Assembly: GCF_000744945.1 (NCBI RefSeq)
Contig: NZ_JQMX01000001.1
Span: 3,421,130-3,485,129 of the forward strand
Direction: 5' to 3'
Source of the DNA: Carnobacterium maltaromaticum DSM 20342
GTDB lineage: Bacteria > Bacillota > Bacilli > Lactobacillales > Carnobacteriaceae
DNA: 64,000 nucleotides
Positions within the stretch are counted from its first letter, which is position 1, and each line of letters opens with the position of its first letter. A program made the translations under genes and the position numbers. The notes beneath the pieces are model-generated. The model ran no database searches. It was not told the origin of the DNA and worked only from the letters and a program-made list of their open reading frames with translations. Positions 55,080-64,000 of the stretch are shown one piece after another.

Positions 55080-55874
55080 ATGCTAACACAGGCATTGTTA
55101 ATTGGTATTTGGGCAGGAATTGCTGGAATTGATTTATTTAATGGATTGACACATATTCATAGACCTTTAGTAACTGGAGCGGTTGTTGGACTTATTCTAG
55201 GTGATTTTAAAACAGGTTTAATGGCTGGTGCTACACTGGAATTGGTTTGGGCTGGTATGGTTCCCCTTGCTGGTGCTCAACCGCCAAATGTTGTTATTGG
55301 TGGAATAATTGGAACCGCTTTTGCTATTTTAACGAAACAAGATCCTAAGGTTGCTGTTGGAATTGCTGTACCATTTGCAGTTGCAGCACAAGGTTGTGTG
55401 ACATTATTGTTCACAGCATATTCTCCAGTCATGCATAAAATGGATGACTATGCAGCTAAGGCAGACACGAAGTCTATTGATCGCCTAACCTATATGGGAC
55501 CACTTATTCTCTTTGTTTTCTACTTCATTATTTCTTTTTTACCCATTTACTTTGGTGCAGATCAAGCTGGAAAAATTGTGGAACTTTTACCAACATGGCT
55601 CATTGGTGGTTTAGGTGTTGCCGGAGGAATCATGCCGGCTGTCGGATTTGCTATGCTGCTGAAGATCATGTTCAAATGGACATATGCTCCATTTTTTGCA
55701 ATCGGTTTCGTAGCTGCAGCATATGGTAAACTTCCAATTTTAGCTATTGCGATTATCGGGATTTCGTTTGCAGCCTATGATTATTTTATCGGCAATAAAT
55801 CAGATGGAGAAAGTGGCAACCACAAAATTAAGGTATTGAATGATGAAGAGGAGGACTATAGCAATGGCATCTAA
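55080..55874 (+). CDS. agaC: PTS EIIC component, mannose/sorbose family
   Basis: About 264 residues with multiple membrane segments and the IIC signature GLILGDFKTGLMAGATLELVW, then LAGAQPPNVVIGG. The start is ATG 55080 with GAGGAGG eight bases before. IIC with IID forms the membrane channel for the amino sugar. Its end overlaps the IID start by 11 bases, so the two are translationally coupled. It is farther from EIIB than is usual because of the structured repeats. Confidence 0.92.
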   Translation: MLTQALLIGIWAGIAGIDLFNGLTHIHRPLVTGAVVGLILGDFKTGLMAGATLELVWAGMVPLAGAQPPNVVIGGIIGTAFAILTKQDPKVAVGIAVPFAVAAQGCVTLLFTAYSPVMHKMDDYAAKADTKSIDRLTYMGPLILFVFYFIISFLPIYFGADQAGKIVELLPTWLIGGLGVAGGIMPAVGFAMLLKIMFKWTYAPFFAIGFVAAAYGKLPILAIAIIGISFAAYDYFIGNKSDGESGNHKIKVLNDEEEDYSNGI

Positions 55875-56712
55875 TGAAAGCATCGAAAAGGTTGATTTAA
55901 TTAGTAATGACTACAAAGACCCAACTGTCACTAAGGTGATTACCAAAAAAGATTTAAATAAAATGGTTTGGCGTTCGCTATTGTTGCAAGCTTCGTTTAA
56001 CTATGAGCGGATGCAAGGTGGGGGCTGGACCTACAGTCTGATTCCTGGGTTAAAGAAAATTCATAAAAATGAAGAAGATTTATCCTCTTCGTTGCTCGAT
56101 CATATGCAATTTTTTAATACCCATCCTTTTTTAGTTACCTTTATTCAAGGCATTATTTTAGCGATGGAAGAAAATAAAGAAAAACGTGATACGATTCGTG
56201 GGATTAAGGTCGCGATGATGGGTCCCTTAGGTGGAATTGGAGATGCTTTATTCTGGCTCACTTTATTGCCGATTACCGCTGGAATTGGGGCGGCTTTATC
56301 AAGTGATGGAAATCCCGTTGGACCTATTTTATTTTTAGTCGTTTTTAATGTGGTTCATTTTGGCTTACTGTTTTTCTTAATGCACTATGGTTATAATACT
56401 GGAACAAAAGCGATTGCTTCTTTAAAAGAGGGGACTAAAAAGATTTCGAGAGCTGCATCAATCGTTGGGTTAACGGTCATTGGTGCATTGGTTGCAACCT
56501 ATATTAATTTTAATTTAGGCTTAACGATTCACGCGGGCGAAATCAAAGTTAATTTACAAGAAGGTGTCATTGATCAAATTATGCCAAAATTATTGCCTTT
56601 ACTTTATACATTCTTTTGTTATTGGATGTTAAAAAAAGGCAAATCGCCTTTATTATTAATCGGCATTACTGTAATTGTTGGTGTTTTAGGTAGTTTTATT
56701 GGTTTATTTTAA
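55864..56712 (+). CDS. agaD: PTS EIID component, mannose/sorbose family
   Basis: About 282 residues. The N-terminal cytoplasmic part includes WRSLLLQASFNYERMQGGGW, the hallmark of IID proteins, and MMGPLGGIGDALFWLTLLPI; membrane helices follow in the second half. The start is ATG 55864 within the IIC gene, with GAGGAGG upstream. It completes the transporter with IIA, IIB and IIC. Confidence 0.93.
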   Translation: MASNESIEKVDLISNDYKDPTVTKVITKKDLNKMVWRSLLLQASFNYERMQGGGWTYSLIPGLKKIHKNEEDLSSSLLDHMQFFNTHPFLVTFIQGIILAMEENKEKRDTIRGIKVAMMGPLGGIGDALFWLTLLPITAGIGAALSSDGNPVGPILFLVVFNVVHFGLLFFLMHYGYNTGTKAIASLKEGTKKISRAASIVGLTVIGALVATYINFNLGLTIHAGEIKVNLQEGVIDQIMPKLLPLLYTFFCYWMLKKGKSPLLLIGITVIVGVLGSFIGLF

Positions 56713-56745
56713 GAATTAATTAGTGAAAATTAAGGGATGAGACAA

Positions 56746-57915
56746 ATGGATAAAGTAATTTATGCAGAAAGATTCTTTTTAGCCAGTGGCATGACTGGAT
56801 CGGGTTATCTAAAGATAAATGAAAGTAAATTTGGTGAATTTTCTAAAGAATTGCCTAAAGGGGAATATCAGTTACTTGATTATGCAACAAGTTGGATTGC
56901 TCCTGGATTAGTGGATACACATATTCATGGCTTACTTAGGCATGATGTTATGGATAATGATTTTGCTGGAATTAAGGCTATTTCAACGGGGCTCCTTGCT
57001 TGTGGGGTGACTTCATTTTTACCAACGACATTAACTGATTCAACAGAGCGATTGGATAAAGTCGTAGAAACAATTGGAAAACACCACAGGGAAGTTGCTG
57101 GTGCTAGAATTCAAGGGATTTTCTTGGAAGGTCCCTTTTTTACAGAAAAACATAAAGGTGCCCAAAATACAGCTTATTTTTCAGATCCTTTAATTGAAAA
57201 ATTGGAAAAATGGCAACAATTATCAGGTGGGCTAATCAAGAAAATTGCACTTGCTCCTGAACGAAAAGGTAGTGCTGAATTTATTCAATATGCGACTAGT
57301 AAAGGGATTAAAGTAGCATTAGCGCATAGTGATGCCAGTTACGAAGAGGCTAAAAATGCAGTTGACCACGGGGCGTCAATTTTTGTGCACACCTATAATG
57401 GGATGAGCCCGTTAAACCATCGAGAGCCAGGAATGGTTGGAGCAGCGCTAACACTAAAAGGTGTATTTAATGAATTAATTTGTGATGGACAACATGTTCA
57501 TCCGGTGGCTGCGAAAATCTTAATGGATGTTCGAAGTCGAGAAGAAGTGGTATTAATCACTGATTGTATGCGAGCGGGTAGCATGCCTGATGGTTCTTAT
57601 ACGCTAGGAGAATTTCCAGTAGAAGTTAAGCAAGGTGCAGCTCGTTTAAAAAATGGTAGTTTAGCTGGCAGTGTGCTCCAGTTGAAAGATGCCATAAAAA
57701 ATGTTGTAGACTGGGGAATTGCAACACCGCTAGAGGCGATTCGAATGGCTAGTGCTATTCCTGCTGAAAGTGTTGGTATCGCGGATAAATGTGGGGAAAT
57801 AGTGCCTGATGCTCCTGCTGATTTTATTGTATTATCAAAAACATTAGAATTAGAAGCGACTTATTTAGCGGGGGAATTGCGCTATCAGAGCGATGATTTG
57901 AAAGGAAGAGCATAA
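56746..57915 (+). CDS. nagA: N-acetylglucosamine/N-acetylgalactosamine-6-phosphate deacetylase
   Basis: About 389 residues of the amidohydrolase fold: APGLVDTHIHGLLRHDVMD (metal-site histidines), FLEGPFFTEKHKGAQNTAYF, VALAHSDAS, FVHTYNGMSPLNHREPG, and the catalytic Asp in LITDCMRAG. It removes acetate from the imported GalNAc-6-P (or GlcNAc-6-P), giving the substrate of AgaS. ATG 56746 is preferred over ATG 56737 because the AAGGGA site lies before the former. Its presence argues for N-acetylated substrate uptake. Confidence 0.92.
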   Translation: MDKVIYAERFFLASGMTGSGYLKINESKFGEFSKELPKGEYQLLDYATSWIAPGLVDTHIHGLLRHDVMDNDFAGIKAISTGLLACGVTSFLPTTLTDSTERLDKVVETIGKHHREVAGARIQGIFLEGPFFTEKHKGAQNTAYFSDPLIEKLEKWQQLSGGLIKKIALAPERKGSAEFIQYATSKGIKVALAHSDASYEEAKNAVDHGASIFVHTYNGMSPLNHREPGMVGAALTLKGVFNELICDGQHVHPVAAKILMDVRSREEVVLITDCMRAGSMPDGSYTLGEFPVEVKQGAARLKNGSLAGSVLQLKDAIKNVVDWGIATPLEAIRMASAIPAESVGIADKCGEIVPDAPADFIVLSKTLELEATYLAGELRYQSDDLKGRA

Positions 57916-58851
57916 ATGATTTTAGCAGTAACAATGAATCCTTCAGTTGATATTTCTTATCAGCTAAGTGATTTTCAATTAAATGACGTCAATCGTTGTG
58001 ATGAAATAAGTAAAACCGCTGGTGGAAAAGGATTAAATGTTGCGCGAGTGGTCAAATTAATGCAAGGAAATGTCTTAGCAACAGGAATAATTGGTGGAAC
58101 GCTTGGGAACTTTATTACACAAGAGTTAACTAAAAGTAAGATTCCCCATGATTTTTCGAAGACTGAAAAAGAGTCGCGAAATTGCATTGCTTTGTTACAT
58201 GCAGGTCAACAAACTGAGATTTTGGAAGCAGGCCCTACCTTAACGGAGGCAGAAGGTGAAGCTTTTTTGAACAAATTCACTGAGTTATTAGAAAAAGTGA
58301 AGCTTGTTACGGTTTCAGGGAGTTTACCAAAGGGCTTATCTGCTAGTTTTTATCAACAGATGCTAGATATTGCAAATAAAAAAGGTGTCCCAATTGTGAT
58401 GGATTGTTCGGGTTCTACTTTAGAAACTGTGCTGCAAAATCAGGCAAAACCGTTGTTGATTAAACCTAATTTAACTGAATTGAGCCAACTAGAAGGCCAG
58501 CTATTTTCTGAGAAGGATTACACTCAGCTAAAAGCGATTTTACAACAGGAGCGCTATCAAGGAATTGATTGGATTGTTGTTTCATTGGGGAAAGATGGGG
58601 CCTTCGTAAAATATAAGGAACAATTTTATCAAGTAAAGATACCCAAAATTGACGTTGTCAATCCAGTTGGTTCAGGTGATGCAACAGTTGCTGGATTGGC
58701 AGTTGCTCTGGCTGAAAATAAATCGGTAGAAGATACCTTGAAAACAGCAATGACAGCAGGAATACTGAATACACTAGAAAATAAAACCGGCTGGATTGAT
58801 TTAGCTTATTTTGATGATTATTATAAAAAAATAAAAGTTGAAAACTATTAA
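57916..58851 (+). CDS. lacC: Tagatose-6-phosphate kinase (PfkB family)
   Basis: 311 residues. The PfkB-type opening ILAVTMNPSVDISYQL, substrate loop KTAGGKGLNVARVVK, and C-terminal ATP/anion-hole motif VNPVGSGDATVAGLA place it in the LacC/FruK group. It phosphorylates tagatose-6-P to tagatose-1,6-bisphosphate. It begins directly after the nagA stop and is followed by the matching aldolase, so LacC is favoured over 1-phosphofructokinase. Confidence 0.92.
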   Translation: MILAVTMNPSVDISYQLSDFQLNDVNRCDEISKTAGGKGLNVARVVKLMQGNVLATGIIGGTLGNFITQELTKSKIPHDFSKTEKESRNCIALLHAGQQTEILEAGPTLTEAEGEAFLNKFTELLEKVKLVTVSGSLPKGLSASFYQQMLDIANKKGVPIVMDCSGSTLETVLQNQAKPLLIKPNLTELSQLEGQLFSEKDYTQLKAILQQERYQGIDWIVVSLGKDGAFVKYKEQFYQVKIPKIDVVNPVGSGDATVAGLAVALAENKSVEDTLKTAMTAGILNTLENKTGWIDLAYFDDYYKKIKVENY

Positions 58852-58875
58852 ACAAATGTAAAGGAGTTTATTTAA

Positions 58876-59868
58876 ATGAAAATACTATCTAAAAACAAGC
58901 GTGAAGCCTTGGAACGATTATCAGATTCAAATGGAATCATTGGAGCTTTAGCTATTGATCAACGTGGTTCATTAAAGAAAATGATTGAAAAGGATAGCCC
59001 AAAAGAATTAGGTGATGCAGGGATTATTCAATTTAAAGAGTTAGTTTCAGAGGAACTAACGCCTTATGCTACAGCCATTTTATTAGATCCAGAATACGGT
59101 TTACCTGCTGCTAAAGTGCGAAATAGCGATGCTGGCTTATTATTAGCTTACGAAAAAACAGGTTACGATGCAAATGAAGTTGGCCGCTTACCTGATTTAT
59201 TGCCAGAGTGGTCTGTAAAGCGTTTAAAAGAAAATGGCGCCGATGCAATTAAATTTCTATTGTACTATGATGTAGATGAGGACCCGAAAATTAACCAGTT
59301 AAAACATGTTTTCATGGAAAGAGTTGGAGCTGAATGTTTAGCTGAAGATATTCCTTTCTTCTTAGAGTTAGTCTCATATGATGCTGATAATTCAGATGTT
59401 ACCAGTGCTGAATATGCAAAGATTAAGCCCCACAAAGTCATTGAAATGATGAAAGAGTTTTCTAAAGAAAATTACTGTGTGGATGTTTTGAAGATGGAAG
59501 TTCCAGTTAATATGAGTTTTGTTGAAGGTTATGGAGCGCAAGATGAAGCGCCTGTTTATACACAGGAAGAGGCTGCTGCTTATTTTAGAGAACAAAGTGC
59601 AGCAACACATTTACCTTTTATCTTTTTAAGTGCCGGAGTTAGTGCGGAATTATTTCAAGAAACATTAGTATTTGCAAAGCGGGCAGGATCAAATTTTAAT
59701 GGCGTATTATGTGGACGAGCTACTTGGAAAAATGGTGTAGCCCCTTATTCAAAATTGGGTGAAGATGCGGCTAGAGAATGGTTGAAAACTGAAGGTAAGA
59801 AAAACAGTCAGGAACTAATGACAGTTCTAAAAGAAACAGCCCAACCATGGTTCACTAAAATAAAATAA
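58876..59868 (+). CDS. lacD: Tagatose-1,6-bisphosphate aldolase (class I)
   Basis: 330 residues, the size of LacD. Blocks [40 protein letters not shown], and [11 protein letters not shown] (Schiff-base lysine region) match the family. It splits tagatose-1,6-bisphosphate to dihydroxyacetone phosphate and glyceraldehyde-3-P, the last step of the operon's pathway. A terminator follows 15 bases after the stop. Confidence 0.94.
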   Translation: MKILSKNKREALERLSDSNGIIGALAIDQRGSLKKMIEKDSPKELGDAGIIQFKELVSEELTPYATAILLDPEYGLPAAKVRNSDAGLLLAYEKTGYDANEVGRLPDLLPEWSVKRLKENGADAIKFLLYYDVDEDPKINQLKHVFMERVGAECLAEDIPFFLELVSYDADNSDVTSAEYAKIKPHKVIEMMKEFSKENYCVDVLKMEVPVNMSFVEGYGAQDEAPVYTQEEAAAYFREQSAATHLPFIFLSAGVSAELFQETLVFAKRAGSNFNGVLCGRATWKNGVAPYSKLGEDAAREWLKTEGKKNSQELMTVLKETAQPWFTKIK

Positions 59869-59883
59869 AAATGGAGCAATCGA

Positions 59884-59915
59884 AGCTGTGAAAGTTATTT
59901 TACAGCTCTTTTTGT
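59884..59915 (+). terminator. Terminator of the GalNAc operon
   Basis: AGCTGTGAAAG pairs with TTTTACAGCT around a short loop, followed by CTTTTTG. Confidence 0.85.
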
Positions 59916-60011
59916 TGCATAAAAATAGGAGGGTTTTAATAAAATGTAGCTATTTTACTATTAATGGAGAGGATGATTTGTTATGATTAGAAATGAAATG
60001 GAGTTGTAGGG

Positions 60012-60167
60012 ATGAGTTCAAATAAACAAAGAAAAAAAGATGCCAAGAATTTAAAAGAAAACACAGTTATTGCGAGAGGCACTAAACGATGTGTTGAATG
60101 TGGCGAACCTGTAACAGATCCACGCAAAGGAACCGTTTGTGATGTGTGTTGGAAGCGTAAAGGTTAA
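60012..60167 (+). CDS. Zinc-ribbon microprotein
   Basis: 51 residues, strongly basic N-terminal half (SSNKQRKKDAKNLKENTVIA), then two CxxC knuckles: Cys27-x2-Cys30 and Cys43-x2-Cys46 (CVECGEPVTDPRKGTVCDVC). This is a rubredoxin-like zinc ribbon. Start ATG 60012 is preceded by a GTAGGGATG region with a modest site. It is monocistronic. Small zinc ribbons often bind nucleic acids or act as ribosome-associated factors; none can be named here. It is too short for many gene callers. Confidence 0.7.
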   Translation: MSSNKQRKKDAKNLKENTVIARGTKRCVECGEPVTDPRKGTVCDVCWKRKG

Positions 60168-60192
60168 TCTGAAAATTAAATAGGTCAAAGAT

Positions 60193-60238
60193 TTCTCCTT
60201 TTTGAACATTCTATGTAATGTCACAAAGAGGTTTTTTT
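60193..60238 (+). terminator. Probable terminator after the zinc-ribbon gene
   Basis: CTCCTTTTTG and CACAAAGAGG form an imperfect stem with wobble pairs around a long loop, then seven Ts. The rest of the 320 bases to the next gene has no feature until 60432. Confidence 0.5.
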
Positions 60239-60431
60239 GTGTGGTTTTAATTTGTCTGTCGGTAGTAGATAGCGTGAAATAGTGGGGAGACCGATAGATT
60301 TTCCTGTTTTAAGGTATGATAGAGGTAGCTTTTGAAGGGTAGCGGTTTTAATCTAAGTACTATAAAACTAGTATTCCTAAGATAGGAATTAAAGCGTAAA
60401 TTTTTAATTTAAACTCCTATAGACTCAAAAA

Positions 60432-60480
60432 ATAAAGCCAAGACTACATACGATAAAGTAGAAGCCTTGGCTTTATTTGC
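60432..60480. terminator. Bidirectional terminator at the end of the DMT exporter gene
   Basis: AAATAAAGCCAAG pairs with CTTGGCTTTATTT and inner CTAC with GTAG, giving a long stem with A and T runs on its outer sides. It terminates the minus-strand exporter gene. Confidence 0.85.
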
Positions 60481-60489
60481 TTTTAAAAA

Positions 60490-61425
60490 TTATCTTCTAT
60501 TTGCGATACTGGTGATCAACATACCTAAAATAACTAAAATCATTCCAATCAAGGATAGTCCTTGTGGAAAGGGGCCATTTAAAATGATAACCTCCCCTAA
60601 TATAGTGAAAATCATTGCTCCTGCTTGTGTGGATTCAACAGCAGCTAAAAGGGCCATATTGCTTTTAGCCAAATCTGTGGCGACAAAAAATAATATTGTT
60701 GCGATTACTCCAGAGAAAATAGCTAGTAATAAAATCTGTAAAAATTGTGGAGCTGTTGGAAGTCCAGTTTGTTGGTAGCCGAATAGCGCTAAAAGCAATG
60801 CTACAGGAATACTGCTTAAAGCCATTCCTAATGTTCTTTGAAAAGTATCAAGTTTTCCCTGACAAACTTCCATCATTTTACGATTGCCTAATGGGTATAA
60901 AAAAGCGGCGACAACGACAGGAATAAATCCAAATAAAAAGTCTGAAAAAGTTAATTGATTGGCCTCTTTAACTTGCATTAAAATGACGCCTAGGAGAATA
61001 ATTAATGAGAATCCTAAGCTTTTAAAAGGAATTTTTTGTCTGATTTTTTTTGTACTGCCGTTTGTATTAATCGATACATAAAATAATGGTGATAGTAAGG
61101 CTCCAGCTAAAATCGTAATTTGCCAAGTTCCAGATGTTAACCAAGAAGGGCTATATGCTGAAGCAAAACTCAATAGGGAATAAAAACCAACGCCACCACA
61201 GGTACCCCAAAGTAGCCAAGTTCCAATGTTCTTTTGCATTTCAGCTAGTAGTTCTTTTAGACCTTTACGACCAATAACCAGTAGTAGTAGAAACGGAATT
61301 GCAAATAAAAAGCGTAATGAAGCTGTCCAAGCCCAACTAGTTCCTCCTGTACTCATCACACGATTAATGATAAAAGTAGCAGAAAAAAAGAACGAAGCTA
61401 AGATTCCAACTAAAATTGCACGCAT
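60490..61425 (-). CDS. DMT-superfamily multidrug-resistance exporter
   Basis: 311 residues with about ten hydrophobic segments in two homologous halves (EamA-like). The start MRAILVGILASFFFSATFIINRVMSTGGTSWAWTA and GEVIILNGPFPQGLSLIGMILVILGM resemble the Gram-positive multidrug resistance efflux subfamily of the drug/metabolite transporters. Substrate unknown. It is divergently transcribed from the XRE-cupin regulator with about 130 bases between, so that protein may control it. Confidence 0.85.
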   Translation of the reverse strand: MRAILVGILASFFFSATFIINRVMSTGGTSWAWTASLRFLFAIPFLLLLVIGRKGLKELLAEMQKNIGTWLLWGTCGGVGFYSLLSFASAYSPSWLTSGTWQITILAGALLSPLFYVSINTNGSTKKIRQKIPFKSLGFSLIILLGVILMQVKEANQLTFSDFLFGFIPVVVAAFLYPLGNRKMMEVCQGKLDTFQRTLGMALSSIPVALLLALFGYQQTGLPTAPQFLQILLLAIFSGVIATILFFVATDLAKSNMALLAAVESTQAGAMIFTILGEVIILNGPFPQGLSLIGMILVILGMLITSIANRR

Positions 61426-61553
61426 AAATAGTTCCTCTTTTCATAAAAAAATTTTTCAACTTTGTCATCTTACTTTATAAAATGAAATAAGTCAATTATA
61501 ATATGTGATTTAATCTGAAAAGTATAGTATAATATATTTAAAGAGGTGTTTTG

Positions 61554-62117
61554 ATGACAAACCAATTAAATGAAAATGACCAAATGGTTCTATCTTTAGC
61601 GGGGAATCTTAAGCGTTTAAGAAAAGCCAATAAACTTAGCTTAGAGGGTTTGGCAGATCAAACAGGTGTGAGTAAATTAACGATTAATAAAATAGAACAA
61701 GGAAAAACGAATCCAACCATTGGGGTCTTATGGAAAATTGCCAATGGACTTGGTGTGACATTGATGGAACTTTTAGAAAGTGAAGAGGTTGTTCTTTTAC
61801 GAGGAGATGAAAATTTCACTATTTTTTCAGATGATAATCAGTGGGCACTTGCTCCATTAGTGACTAACTTAAATAAAAGTGAGACATTTAGAGCAAGGTT
61901 AGCTCCAACAAGCATGTATACACCAGAATCGCATCCAAATGGCTCGAAAGAAGTGATTACGGTGTTAGAAGGTGAATTAACTTTAATCGTCGGGGGAACC
62001 ACATATTTATTAAAAAAATCTGATACGATACGCTTTGCAGCTAATCTCCCACATGTTTATCAAAATAATTCAGATCAACCTGTTGAATTACATTTGACGA
62101 TGACTTCAGATTATTGA
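61554..62117 (+). CDS. XRE-family regulator with cupin domain
   Basis: 187 residues: an N-terminal helix-turn-helix (LAGNLKRLRKANKLSLEGLA, TGVSKLTINKIEQGKTNPTI) and a C-terminal cupin sensor (HPNGSKEVITVLEGELTLIVGGTTYLLKKSDTIRFAANLPHVY). Proteins of this type sense small molecules and often control nearby transporters or amino-sugar or polyamine genes. The start is ATG 61554 with AAGAGGTG upstream. The divergent DMT exporter is the obvious candidate target. Confidence 0.9.
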   Translation: MTNQLNENDQMVLSLAGNLKRLRKANKLSLEGLADQTGVSKLTINKIEQGKTNPTIGVLWKIANGLGVTLMELLESEEVVLLRGDENFTIFSDDNQWALAPLVTNLNKSETFRARLAPTSMYTPESHPNGSKEVITVLEGELTLIVGGTTYLLKKSDTIRFAANLPHVYQNNSDQPVELHLTMTSDY

Positions 62118-62208
62118 TTGCTGAAATGAAAAATTAGTCTTTTATCTTTGGATAACGAATATGATATAATAATACTGTTACATTATCCAGAATAAAAGAG
62201 GTGAAAGT

Positions 62209-63435
62209 ATGACTCAGCTTTTAGGTGTGCGGATTGCTAATTTACGCAAGCAAAAAAAGCTATCAACTAAAAAATTGGCAACTGGGATTATTTCGATTTC
62301 TTATTTATCCAATATTGAAACGTGTAAGAAGATTCCTAGCCTTGAGACATTATTATTTTTAGCGGATCGTTTAAATGTTTCTCATCAACAGCTAGTTTTT
62401 GAAGAGGTTGGAAATTCAGACTTGGAAACACTTTTTATTGATCTTTTTAATTGTTTGGTGCGCAATCAAATGCTAGAAGCTAAGCAAAAATTAGATGAGA
62501 TAGAGCATAACTATTCTATTCAAATGGAAAGCCCCATAGCTGAAATAAGTTATTACTTATTAGTCTGTATTTATCAACTAAAGTCTTGGCAATTTAACGA
62601 AGCCCAAGAAATTCGTGAGTTGTTTATTCATTCTTTTGCCAAATTGATTGATAAGAGTTTTTTACCTATTGAGTTACAACGGTACTATTATTTCTATGAA
62701 GGCTTGCGCTTAAATTTAGCAACCAGCTATTTAGAGTCAATAAATAGCTATCAAAAATACTTAGCTTTAGAACATTCAGATGCAAAGATGAATGTAATGG
62801 TCGAAGGTTATATTGCGTTGAATTATATTTGTTTAAGTCAATATGAGAGTGCTTTAAAATTAATTGATTCTGCATTAGATAAAACTAAAAAACTTCCACT
62901 TAATCAGCAAGGTAATAAGATTCAATTACTCTATTTTAAAGGTTTTGTTTATTATTTTATTCAGTTTTATGACCATGCGGTAACAAGTCTAGAAGCGGCT
63001 TTAATTAGTTTAGAGGACTACCCAGAAATGGAAGCTGAGTCTGAAAAAGAAACCTATTTAGATGCATTTTATTTTAGTTTAATTGCAAAACTTCAATCAA
63101 ATCGTCCTATTTTAAAGAATGAATATTTACCAATAGCTGAGTTATTTGTTTTATTTTCAGAAAAAGGTGAGCTAGAAAAAGCTGAATTGTTGTTGGCGAC
63201 TTTGAATGTGCTAGAAGCAAGGCCACAAGAAATGGATTACTTTATCCAATTTGGTTCGGCTTTGTGTGCTATACATGCTGGCAATGAGAAAGCATATGTT
63301 GAACAAATTACCCAATTACTGAAAGTAATTCATCTATCTAATGATGATAGTTTTATTCAAAAGGTTAAAAAACAGGCTAGTAGTTATTTTGCTAAGCAAC
63401 AAAAGTATAAAAAATCCTATGAAATCTTAAAGTAA
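62209..63435 (+). CDS. XRE regulator with C-terminal TPR-like helical domain (Rgg/RRNPP-like)
   Basis: 408 residues. HTH at the N-terminus (VRIANLRKQKKLSTKKLATG, SYLSNIETCKKIPSLETLLFLADRLNV) followed by about 330 residues of helical repeats with TPR spacing (FNEAQEIRELFIHSFAKL; YESALKLIDSALDKTKKL; YDHAVTSLEAALISLEDY). This is the plan of peptide-sensing RRNPP-like regulators, but no signal-peptide gene is visible next to it. Such proteins may also act without a peptide partner. It has AGAGGTG upstream and a terminator after. Confidence 0.85.
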   Translation: MTQLLGVRIANLRKQKKLSTKKLATGIISISYLSNIETCKKIPSLETLLFLADRLNVSHQQLVFEEVGNSDLETLFIDLFNCLVRNQMLEAKQKLDEIEHNYSIQMESPIAEISYYLLVCIYQLKSWQFNEAQEIRELFIHSFAKLIDKSFLPIELQRYYYFYEGLRLNLATSYLESINSYQKYLALEHSDAKMNVMVEGYIALNYICLSQYESALKLIDSALDKTKKLPLNQQGNKIQLLYFKGFVYYFIQFYDHAVTSLEAALISLEDYPEMEAESEKETYLDAFYFSLIAKLQSNRPILKNEYLPIAELFVLFSEKGELEKAELLLATLNVLEARPQEMDYFIQFGSALCAIHAGNEKAYVEQITQLLKVIHLSNDDSFIQKVKKQASSYFAKQQKYKKSYEILK

Positions 63436-63464
63436 AAAACAGCTAAGATAAGCTGTTTTTTATT
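63436..63464. terminator. Bidirectional terminator
   Basis: AAAAAACAGCT and AGCTGTTTTTT pair around a short loop between two converging genes, with T-runs on both strands. Confidence 0.88.
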
Positions 63465-64000
63465 ATTTTTGAGAATGATTTTTTAGCCATGATTCAGCAA
63501 AATCAACGGCTTTTTTTTGATTGAATAATTTTACTTTGCTATTGCCGACCGTTCCGTTAATGCACTTGTTTTCTGCTTCAAAATCTGTACCAATTGTTAG
63601 AAAATTGTCAGTAAATAATTCAATATCAGTATATTCGGTCCAAATTGTTTTGTCATTTTCAAGAATAGGAGCACCATATTTAATCGGTTTTACATCTGAT
63701 TGACGATATTCAGCTAAATGAAACGAAGTATTATTTTCATAATTTACGCCTAGAAGTAAGATTTTTGCATCAGAAAATTGATAAATTTTCCCTAAAGGAG
63801 AGCACTCACCTAATCCATAGTTTAAAGAGTGATTCGCTAATATATCCGCCGCATGTTGTCCCCATCCGCTAAAAGAAACTTGTGGATGGCTACTACGAGA
63901 AACCTCAGGAAAAGAACGAAATGCTTCAGCAATAGCTCCCATACTCCGTGTTGGTGTATATTTGGGATGATAACCAGGCATAGTATCACGAATCGTTTGC
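63463..64000 (-). CDS. AAC(3)-family aminoglycoside N-acetyltransferase-like protein, C-terminal part
   Basis: The frame is open to the window edge, so the N-terminus is missing; 179 residues are visible. QTIRDTMPGYHPKYTPTRSMGAIAEAFRSFP, then SHPQVSFSGWGQHAADIL and GLGECSPLGKIY, and LLLGVNYENNTSFHLAEYR are the conserved blocks of the AAC(3) antibiotic acetyltransferase family (acetyl-CoA dependent). Chromosomal homologues such as YokD types often act on other amines, so resistance should not be assumed. Family call is strong; substrate is not known. Confidence 0.88.
   Translation of the reverse strand, partial: QTIRDTMPGYHPKYTPTRSMGAIAEAFRSFPEVSRSSHPQVSFSGWGQHAADILANHSLNYGLGECSPLGKIYQFSDAKILLLGVNYENNTSFHLAEYRQSDVKPIKYGAPILENDKTIWTEYTDIELFTDNFLTIGTDFEAENKCINGTVGNSKVKLFNQKKAVDFAESWLKNHSQK

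Noticed and set aside
54871..55086. 71-residue open frame between EIIB and EIIC
   Set aside because: It reads through the tandem structured repeats, its end overlaps the EIIC start, and the repeated protein segments come from the DNA repeat.

Overview
The window is low-GC Gram-positive DNA. The 16S rRNA, the TTG/GTG start usage, the LPXTG proteins and the gene content point to Lactobacillales, most likely Carnobacterium (C. divergens or C. maltaromaticum). That is judged by eye from the rRNA and not by a search.

Layout. 1-8546: a maltose/maltodextrin operon (binding-protein end, MalF, MalG, DUF1189 protein, GH65 maltose phosphorylase, beta-phosphoglucomutase, GH13 alpha-glucosidase). The ABC importer brings in maltose; phosphorolysis gives glucose plus beta-glucose-1-P, which PgmB converts to glucose-6-P. 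8725-15767: a complete rrn operon with three tandem promoters, 16S, 23S and 5S, followed by 13 tRNA genes ending in tRNA-Leu(CAA). 15715-36549: an integrative and conjugative element (ICE) of the Tn916/ICEBs1 superfamily, about 20.8 kb, inserted in the 3' half of tRNA-Leu and bounded by a perfect 89-bp direct repeat. It has int, ImmA- and ImmR-like regulators, xis, a DUF961 protein, a TcpA coupling ATPase, a MobT/NicK-type relaxase with an embedded oriT palindrome, a TcpE/TcpF/ConG/CwlT/TcpC transfer channel, and cargo. The cargo is an L,D-transpeptidase, a thioester adhesin with an FPQTG anchor, and two unrecognised genes beside attR. 36550-38123: scar DNA with a dead second integrase in the same position relative to the att site, a frameshifted P-loop kinase and a possible bacteriocin-immunity gene, suggesting repeated use of this tRNA as an integration site.

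38297-48643: an MSCRAMM-like LPXTG protein, a permuted papain-fold hydrolase, a GntR-YtrA/ABC operon, Crp/Fnr and AraC regulators, a CDF cation exporter and a P1B-4 metal ATPase. 48806-51633: an exported fumarate-reductase-like flavoprotein and a glycerate kinase. 51748-59868: a GntR-controlled N-acetylgalactosamine/galactosamine operon: mannose-family PTS (IIA, IIB, IIC, IID), AgaS, NagA, LacC and LacD. Uptake gives the 6-phosphate, which is deacetylated, deaminated/isomerised to tagatose-6-P, phosphorylated and split to triose phosphates. 60012-64000: a zinc-ribbon microprotein, a DMT exporter, two XRE-type regulators and the end of an AAC(3)-type acetyltransferase.

The parts most worth a second look are the ICE cargo (surface module and the gene pair at 34921-36282), the structured non-coding blocks of the ICE (18375-18525 and 23018-23186), and duplicated structured spacers outside it (54813-55055, 44973-45145). 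No CRISPR array and no transposase were seen.
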